Below are positions 57,061 to 64,000 of a DNA stretch of 64,000 nt, piece after piece. The position numbers and the translations under genes are program-made. The notes below the pieces were generated by a model, which ran no database searches, was not told the DNA's origin, and saw nothing but the letters and a program-made list of their open reading frames with translations. Every line of letters begins with the position of its first letter. The stretch's first letter is position 1. Source of the DNA: Chionoecetes opilio (lineage: Eukaryota > Arthropoda > Malacostraca > Decapoda > Majidae); NCBI GenBank assembly GCA_016584305.1, contig JACEEZ010020898.1, positions 1 through 64,000 of the forward strand, in the 5' to 3' direction.

Positions 57061-57229
57061 ATTAATATATAAATTTAAGTGTTCCCCTCTGGAGGAGGCT
57101 TTAAGAACTGGAACAACACAACAAACAGTTTACAACAATGCTAAATACTCTCGTTTTAAGTGGAGAGGGCCCGGGAAGGATGATTTGATTAAGGAGGGTG
57201 GAGGAGTGAGGTGATTCTGGAGGGGTAAG

Positions 57230-57338
57230 GTGAGGACGGAACGCTTGGGGTACTGGTGAAAGCGAGGACGGGACCAGCCTGTCTCCTTCACCACTTCACT
57301 CTCTGCTGCCGTGCTAGAAACATCAAACTCAACTCAAG
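57230..57338 (+). other. Candidate 5' untranslated exon
   Basis: Ends at CAACTCAAG/GTGGGT (57338/57339); the acceptor TATCCAACAG lies directly before the ATG at 57431. The 5' border is unknown. Confidence 0.45.
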
Positions 57339-57430
57339 GTGGGTTCTGTCTGTATTTGAAATATGGTTATAGTTACATAAGTATTTTAACCACTATTGTG
57401 AATGTAATCCTTTGGTTTTCTATCCAACAG

Positions 57431-57538
57431 ATGATGACTCTGGCTGTGTTTTTCCTGGTGTGTGTGGTGGTTGGATCCACTTCCGTTCCTTGGCAATGGT
57501 ACAACTTGTTTTCTATATTTGTTAAGCTAACCAAATAA
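57431..57538 (+). CDS. Signal-peptide exon of a possible small secreted protein
   Basis: MMTLAVFFLVCVVVGSTS is a strong signal sequence with likely cleavage before VPWQW. It starts right after a splice acceptor, the usual layout of crustacean secreted-peptide genes. Read straight through it stops after 35 codons. Splicing at GTTAAG (57525) or GTACAA (near 57498) to the acceptor near 57567 is possible, but the products I can form are short. The mature peptide is therefore unknown. Confidence 0.5.
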   Translation: MMTLAVFFLVCVVVGSTSVPWQWYNLFSIFVKLTK

Positions 57539-57569
57539 TGCTCCAAATTTTTACTTTTTCATCCCAGAT

Positions 57570-58055
57570 CTTCCCATACATCGGAGGGTAGTCCGGCTTC
57601 TGCTACAGCTTCCCGCCCTATAGTACAGGAGCTTAGCTATAAGGTGGAATAAATAGTGGAAAGCTGATTTTTTTTCATAGACGCTCAAAATATTGTATAT
57701 AATATCGGCCTTAATGCAAAGTTCTGCTAATTCAACCTCGTGGGCATTTTCATAATTCAAAAATGGACGCCATCACAAATTAACGATAAAATGAAAGTAC
57801 TATATCATCCATCCTGAGTTCGTAGTATAAGATTTTGTGTGTACATCTATGTTTTTAGATGTGCTGAATACAATGGAAGGCCATAAAAATAGTTTGAGTT
57901 GACATAATTACATAAATTCAATAAGGTGAAGAAAAAAATAAAAAATTCATTTATTTTATTTTTAATAATCACACTATCTGTTATGTACGTTAACATTTTA
58001 TATAGCCAAACTAATGATTATATTGTACAAAACACCAAATTTAGAAACTCCAAAT
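57570..58055. other. No gene confirmed
   Basis: AT-rich. It might hold a second exon of the preceding gene near 57568-57650. Confidence 0.4.
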
Positions 58056-58059
58056 AACC

Positions 58060-61000
58060 CACTATATGTTGAAAGGAAATGGTCTTATCATAGTGGTATC
58101 CACCCTTCGCCTTGCACACAAGAACATGCAAATTTTTACAATTGTACCCATACTGCAACCAGTGCACATTATGGTAACACTCCATCCGTGCCTTGTAACA
58201 ACGACAAGACTTTCCCACACCCTACATTGCCCGCCCGCAAGAATAACCAGTTTCAGTACCTTCTCGGGAGCACCCAGGCCTATCGGTATAGATTGGAACA
58301 AGTATCCCCTCTCTGTACTCCCACCCCCACTTATTTGGTGGTAGCTCATTAACCTGCCATTTGCTGAACAGGCCATGGTATGTTCTATAGCTATGAACTT
58401 GGCAGCTTGCTGAATTGGATGGATTGATTCCAACTTGAAACCAGATGATGATAAGGACGCTCTAACGTGTAGATCGGAAGTACATAACATAGCGATCTTG
58501 TCCAGTAATTGTCGACAGCTCCATACGCTTTGTAAAAAAACTCTCCTATCGTGCTATCTCATCCTGACTGCTGTCGACTGAGAGAAAAAACTCAAAAGTT
58601 CCAATTGTCCACTATCGGACACCTAAGGGCCCTTTTTTTCCCTTTGATTGTTTGGGAAAAGACACAGTATCACACCCAGTGATTGCTGCACAAACATCGG
58701 GTGCTTTTTTATGCTAGAACAAGCTTCCGGGATTTCACGTTCCAGTACCATGAAAAGGGTTCCGCCCACGGGCAATGCAGTTCATGTTTGGGGGGGGCTT
58801 GTGCGCCCATCATCACCAAAAGTCGTATCATTCCCACAAAAACACAGCGAATTTTGATTTGGGGGCCCCACTAGGGCCTTGTGTAATCAGGCACTTGATG
58901 AAACAGCCATCAGCACTGCAACACTGTTTGAAAATTTACCCCAGCCTATATTTCCCCCTTTTTTTTTTGGGATAATCTCTTTTTTCCCTCCCTTTACCCA
59001 AGAGCTATTTTGATGTTGTGGTTTTCTTTTCCCCAACCAAAGACAATGTAGGAGAATGTTCTTTTTTGGCTTTTCCTGCTGTTCCGGTTTTTATTGGGGA
59101 ACACGCCATATCCTAAAACCTACTATACTACCTGGCCCTATAAACAAGAACTGGGAACTATGGTCACACACCGGTTTTGTTTGGGGATCAGCGGGCCCAG
59201 GGGCAAGCTTTGAAGAAGATGTCCTCATAAAAGGACAAAACGTGCATTATTTGGAATTCAGATGGACTTTCCCTTTTTCCCGATTTAAAAAACACTAGCA
59301 GACCTCTTAGTTTCTTCCTCATGATCCCTTTATCAAATGGAGGGGGGGCTTTTTGGGCAAACTCGTGAAGCAGATATTCCTCCTCCCCGAACCTCCGGAT
59401 CACCATGTGACCCTATGAAAAATATGTTTCTATTCACCTCCACCCAACACCTCGCCAGGACCTGATTTTTGTCACCACTGTGCTGGCCACGGTTTTTTCT
59501 TTTTAAATTTTACGTCAGATATTTTTCGCCAGTCATTACGAAGCGCTTTGCACCAATTCAAATGTTTTGATCTGCATTTACACACTTGCCGAAACACACC
59601 GCTTCTACACAGACCGGCATCATGGTCCCTATAAAAAGGAGAGTGTACTTTGGGGCCAGTTGAAAAGGGGTCTCATATCTTTAGCATCTCGGCTGTACTG
59701 CTAGCACGCGATCTACTGCTGGTAGATGTGTGCTGGGGACTGCAGTAAAAACGTTCCGGGGCATCGCTTTGGGATGCTCGGGGCATAGCATGCACCCTTT
59801 ATTGAGTGTGCTGTCTGTAATTCCGACCCGAGCCATCCCCCCGGAAGTCATCAGAAACCGCTCAATTTTGTTCAATAGTCGGGTCGCTAAGTTTCCACCC
59901 AAATTTGTCTTTCTTGGGGAGGGTAAATACCCATGCTGGTAAAAGTCCAGTACTGGTCGGGAGACATGATATCACTTAACCTTTCATCTGGTCAAGGTAG
60001 AGGGGGGCAGATTTGGGAAAATTGAAAGGGTGGCCAGCACATGGAACGGGGGATCATTTCACTGACGGTATGGAGAAAAAACCCCAATCTCCTGTCTTTC
60101 TGCTCGGATGAAACATCTAATAAGGACATTTTTTTAAAATATTAAAACCCAAAAGTTTTCCAGTTCGACTTTGGGGGGCAGACCTTTCTCAGTCATCCAT
60201 ACTGTGTGAGCTGTTGGACACATATATCTTTTTCCACAAAAGCAGGGGGCGCTTTCTCCACTCAGCAATCTGTGTGTACGCCTGGTAGAGGATTAAAACA
60301 TTCTGAGCATCCGGGTCTCAGTAATTTGGACATGTTTGCTCCCGGGAACAGAAAAAAGGCGCGAAGTGCGCGGCATTGCATCCCGGTCATCATAGGGATT
60401 ACGTTTTGGAGCATAACAGCCCTTCCCATAGATCTTCCAAACCACTACCACCCATAAATATCCACTGATCCCATGTATGACATGAGTAGGTGAAACCCCC
60501 AATCTAATGACAATTTTTGTTTAGCGTGCATGGGATGATTTAACATTTCAGTTGCTTTTATATAAGGGGTTGATCGAACGTAAGGGGACAAACACCAAGC
60601 CCTGCTCTTAGCTATTTTTGTAAAACACAAAGCAGGATATGTGTGGGTGAGAGGGGCCCGGGTTTAAAACGAATGGCAGGATTAAACTTACTTCTCTATG
60701 ATTATCTATCCCCCTCACAGCACTTGCAAAAACCGCTCATGATGGCAGTCTGACAATAGATCCTAGAGAAAAACTTGCCACCAAAAACACTTCCAAGCAT
60801 TTGGAAAATTTTTCAATGGGGTGGGGGATCCTTTGGGGTTCAAGGGGCCCGACAATGATCGACTTGAATCCAAGTGTGCTTGGGTTTTTTGTACTTAATT
60901 GGGCTTTCCCAAAAATTTACCTGTTTGTGAAACACAGTCTCTCTTAGTAGAACGGGGAATGCCAAATGGGGTTTTCTCTCACCTAGAGGGGTAACACATT

Positions 61001-62290
61001 CAATACCACCTATAACAGCCGGTCCAAAACCTGTGGGTTCTAACATTGATGTCAGCATTTAAAATAAAATTAACAAATCACCTTCGAATCATACCTTGTT
61101 CATCTGTAAACAGGCATTTAGACGTTTAACCCCCCTATAATCTCAGAAATGGAAAAAATAATTATATCTACTATTTTCGGCTCATACTTGCGATTGATAT
61201 AAAAAGATATTGCTAGAATATTTGGGGACCAAATGATCGAGGTGACACGCAGACTTATGCCGTGTGCAAGGCTGTACGGGGGGGTTCACGCCGACACTTG
61301 TCATATTTTGATTTGATTATACACTCAGTATCGTTTCTGGTCAGGACCATTTTTCACTGTCTTTCAATTGTGTCATTGTCGGGTATTCAAATTAACATTG
61401 CTACAGATTTAAAATCATTTGTATGATTGCGCTGCCAATCTATGTTGAACTTTTTCATGTTTCGGACTCTAAATTTTTCAAAGGATGTGGTTCTTTCATC
61501 TAAGAAAGTTTTATGGGGCTGTTTTTTCCAAATCACAAATCGAACTGTCCTGCCCAAACATTCCTCCAATTTCGTCCTAGCCTTTTGGGGTTTTAGCCCC
61601 CCTCTCCATCTAATAGTGTCCATCAAAGTCATAATTTTTGCAAGTGAATATTGATTACATTCTCATGTCGCTATAAATTGGGACAAATTCTGGGAAAGCC
61701 CGTGTTTTGTGGATTTACAGGTTGGCCCCCTTTATATCCCTCCGGGGATCTCCTTGGGAAAAATTTTTTGCCCGCATAGAAGAGAACGAAGTCTGGTGGG
61801 GACTTTACTTCACGCAATAAAATCAACCCCCATTGGATCGCAAGTTAACAGCATCTCCCCACTCATCATGGCGATCGCAACTTTAAAAATTAAAGTTTGA
61901 AGGGTGGCTTTTGTCATAGCATCATGTGCCCCTACCCACGGTTGCGGGGGTTCCTTTTTTTTTACATTGTATTATTAATCTTTTCCAATGAGACAATCTT
62001 CTTTTATATTTAAAAATCGAGTTCTTTTAACGTAATTTTGAAAATGATGTCCCAACAAGTCCAAAGGGTCTTTTTCCCTTTTTCCTTTGTAAAAGTAAAA
62101 CTGCTGGTCGAATGTATTCGCGACGACATTTCCGGCGGGCGGCAATTTGACCTTTCCCTCAAATACGACTGCAAAAACCCTCTTATTTTCAATGCTGGCT
62201 CGTAGAGCCCTCAAGGCCCTTATCATACCTCTGCAGTCTGATGTGATCTGCTTACCGCATGTGGATACGAAAAAACTCGGGCCCTCATGA
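58060..62290 (-). pseudogene. Frameshifted coding block of unknown origin
   Basis: Successive minus-strand frames read like protein rather than random DNA but shift every 50-150 codons: 61975-62277 (GMIRALRALRASIENKRVF, NTFDQQFYFYKGKREKD), 61387-61632 (RTVRFVIWKKQPHKTFLDER), 60840-61058 (LEPTGFGPAVIGGIECVTPL), 59681-59902 (GCMLCPEHPKAMPRNVF), 59188-59406 (RRFGEEEYLLHEFAQKAPPP), 58062-58490 (KFIAIEHTMACSANGRLMSY). I do not recognise a family. Breaks mostly sit in homopolymers, so sequence error may be inflating them. Candidates are a large host gene remnant, a big DNA transposon, or an endogenous large-DNA-virus remnant as known from decapods. Nothing visible decides. Confidence 0.45.
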
Positions 62291-62447
62291 CAGCACCTAA
62301 AACGAGAAAATTATTATTTTTAATTTATTATTTATAAAATTTCTATTAATTATAATTGATGCTAATTATCACTCACTATTTTATAATATACTAGTATAAT
62401 TACACTTTATGCTAATTTTTTTAAATAAAATGAAAAATGGCAGGGTT
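62291..62447. other. AT-rich spacer
   Basis: No gene. The minus strand has TTTTCTCGTTTTAG just before the coding block, which could be a splice acceptor. Confidence 0.4.
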
Positions 62448-62570
62448 CCACTGTAAAAAGTTTTCCATTATGCCCCTTTTGGTATTTTAAAAAATTTATC
62501 GAATTGTTATAGCGGGCCCTCTTCAATTCTGAAAGCCACCAGGGGGAATTTGCAGAACTTTTTACAGTGG
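62448..62570. mobile_element. 123-bp palindromic MITE-like element
   Basis: The ends CCACTGTAAAAAGTT are perfectly inverted over 15 bp, with imperfect pairing continuing inward (GCCCCTTTTGG against GGGGGAATTTGC). No clear target duplication. Confidence 0.6.
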
Positions 62571-64000
62571 ACTGCTTATGTTTTCTGGGGCTCCCCCGAA
62601 AAAATCAGCTTTTTACAATTTTTTTTTAGGGTTTTCGTTAAAATTTTTTTCTAATCTCCTTCTATAAACGTTTGCAGGGAGATTAAAAGGCCTCGGTTAA
62701 AAAAAACGCACGCAAAAAGCCGGCTTTTTGGGCTTCCTCACCAAAAATTTGCCCCAAGAGGCTCGCTCGCACGCGTACGTCTGGTCTCAAGGGGGCGGAT
62801 ACTGGAGACTGAAGCGCGTTTGTTCGGGAAAAAAAAAAAAATTTGCCGTGGAATTATCATACGGGCTGGGAAAATGGGGGGGGCATGTTTCCCCTAATTT
62901 CCGAACCCTATTAGCTCAAAAAAACGTTACGGGGCAAAAAATCCAGATTTCAAAAAGGCTTCCCCGTGGTATAAGCAGTTTGATTCCATTGATAAATTTA
63001 TCGAAAAAGTTTGTTTTTTTGGGGATTTAACCCGAGAAAAAAAAAACCAGAAATGGGAAAATTGCATCATGCGTAAAAAATTTGCGAAAAGAAATGTACA
63101 TTTTTCAAAGTGGAATACGTTTTTGCAGAAACGCTCTCCGTCAAGACAAACAAATTTAGACGGTGAAAGTAGAGTAGGTGCTCAAAACTGCTGGTCTTAA
63201 AAGACACAGGGTGGGAAAATATAAAAACTTTAAAAAAGCAAAAAAAAACAAAGTTTGAGCTCCACAAAACCCGCTTAAATTCGTTTTTTAAAACCCCTCT
63301 CAGTCCCTATTTAACCCCCAAAAGCCCAAAAACTGTTTTTGTCACGGGAAATTGTTAACGTCACACCGTAAAAAAACACATTTTTACATATTTATAAAGT
63401 AAAATGTATTCATCACACACGGGGGTATGTAGTAGCATACCCGATGGATGGATTTTGGGTTTCAGGAGGGCCCACAAAAATAACTCGTCACAGGCAGCCT
63501 TTGTCCTGCTTTTACTTTAATAGTGAAATTTTTTTTTAAGGCGTCACGCGTCAGTCTTCCGAAACCCCTCCGTTGGGAAAAACATGTCCCCCGAGAACAA
63601 AAGTCCCTTGCATGTACTAAAAGACCAAAGTTGAACCCGACTGTAACTGGGAAGGTAAATGATTGTGAAAAAAATACAAAAAAAAAGGTAACGTCAGCTT
63701 TCTCCGTAAGAAAACAGAATCGGAAACAAAGTTTAAGTGGAAAACGCATACCGGAATGGCCTTACATTAAAAAGGCTCCAGACATAACTTTGATAAAAGT
63801 TTATTCCGCCCCGCCCCCCCACTCCATACAAAAGGCCATTTTAGCTCCGGGGAGCAAAGCTTGACCTCCCTGATGAGCTTGAGCTTCAAGCTGTAGATGG
63901 AGTCGACCATGGTGGCCACCCTGATGGCACCCACAAGGACGGTGTTCACGCTGTCCTAGAAGTCGAGCTTGGCCACCTTAATGGCATCCATAAGGCAGCG
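62571..64000. other. Homopolymer-rich, no gene confirmed
   Basis: Long A and T runs. The last 140 bp on the minus strand read like coding sequence with a repeated theme (VAKLDF, VGAIRVATMVDSIYSLKL) and one stop; it runs off the window edge and matches nothing I know. Confidence 0.35.

Overview
The window reads as repeat-dense arthropod nuclear DNA, most likely from a decapod crustacean. The evidence is short spliced exons with GT-AG introns, a degenerate TTAGG (arthropod telomere-type) tract, long GA/CT/CA/TA microsatellites, tRNA-derived SINEs, many small inverted-repeat transposons, and several non-LTR retrotransposon (LINE) families. No rRNA gene, free-standing tRNA gene, CRISPR array or bacterial operon is visible. 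The species call is inference. Two stretches (about 8.6-12.3 kb and 53-64 kb) are full of homopolymer runs and frame breaks, which suggests decay, poor sequence quality, or both.

Layout: 0-2.7 kb is a CR1-like LINE broken by a hAT-type and a 658-bp inverted-repeat element. 2.7-8.6 kb holds hairpin-rich repeats, a SINE, GT/TA microsatellites with a 181-bp MITE, a 21-bp minisatellite, two solo LINE 3' ends and an ORF1-only LINE copy. 9.8-11.5 kb is a decayed RT gene. 12.4-19.6 kb is a four-level nest: LINE-A (minus) split by a tandem unclassified repeat, which is split by LINE-A (plus), which carries a 620-bp MITE. 20.5-21.7 kb has a TTAA-type MITE, the TTAGG tract and strong hairpins. 23.5-31.4 kb is one I-group LINE (element C) split by another (element B). 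33.1-36.0 kb is a third copy (element D) with an intact ORF1. 37.1-38.7 kb is a second ORF1-only LINE. 40.1-45.5 kb is a nearly complete I-group LINE (element E). 51.8-56.1 kb is a full-length but broken CR1-like LINE with an esterase-type ORF1. 58.0-62.3 kb is a frameshifted, mostly minus-strand coding block of unknown origin.

The clearest host gene is at 46.5-50.8 kb. It encodes a small, secreted, cysteine-free Val/Thr-rich protein in five phase-0 coding exons. Its last two exons occur again 3 kb downstream, diverged to about 68 percent identity and in the same phase, beyond a 45-bp minisatellite of about 22 units. This could be a choice of alternative 3' ends or a partial gene duplication. 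A second possible host gene starts with a signal-peptide exon at 57.43 kb.

The best system-level observation is that LINE copies from several families end in a short GC-rich stem-loop just before a TAATAAAT-like tail. The two ORF1-only copies (6.9-7.9 and 37.1-38.7 kb) keep this 3' end but show no endonuclease or reverse transcriptase. They look like half-LINE derivatives that could have been mobilised by the autonomous copies through the shared 3' structure.
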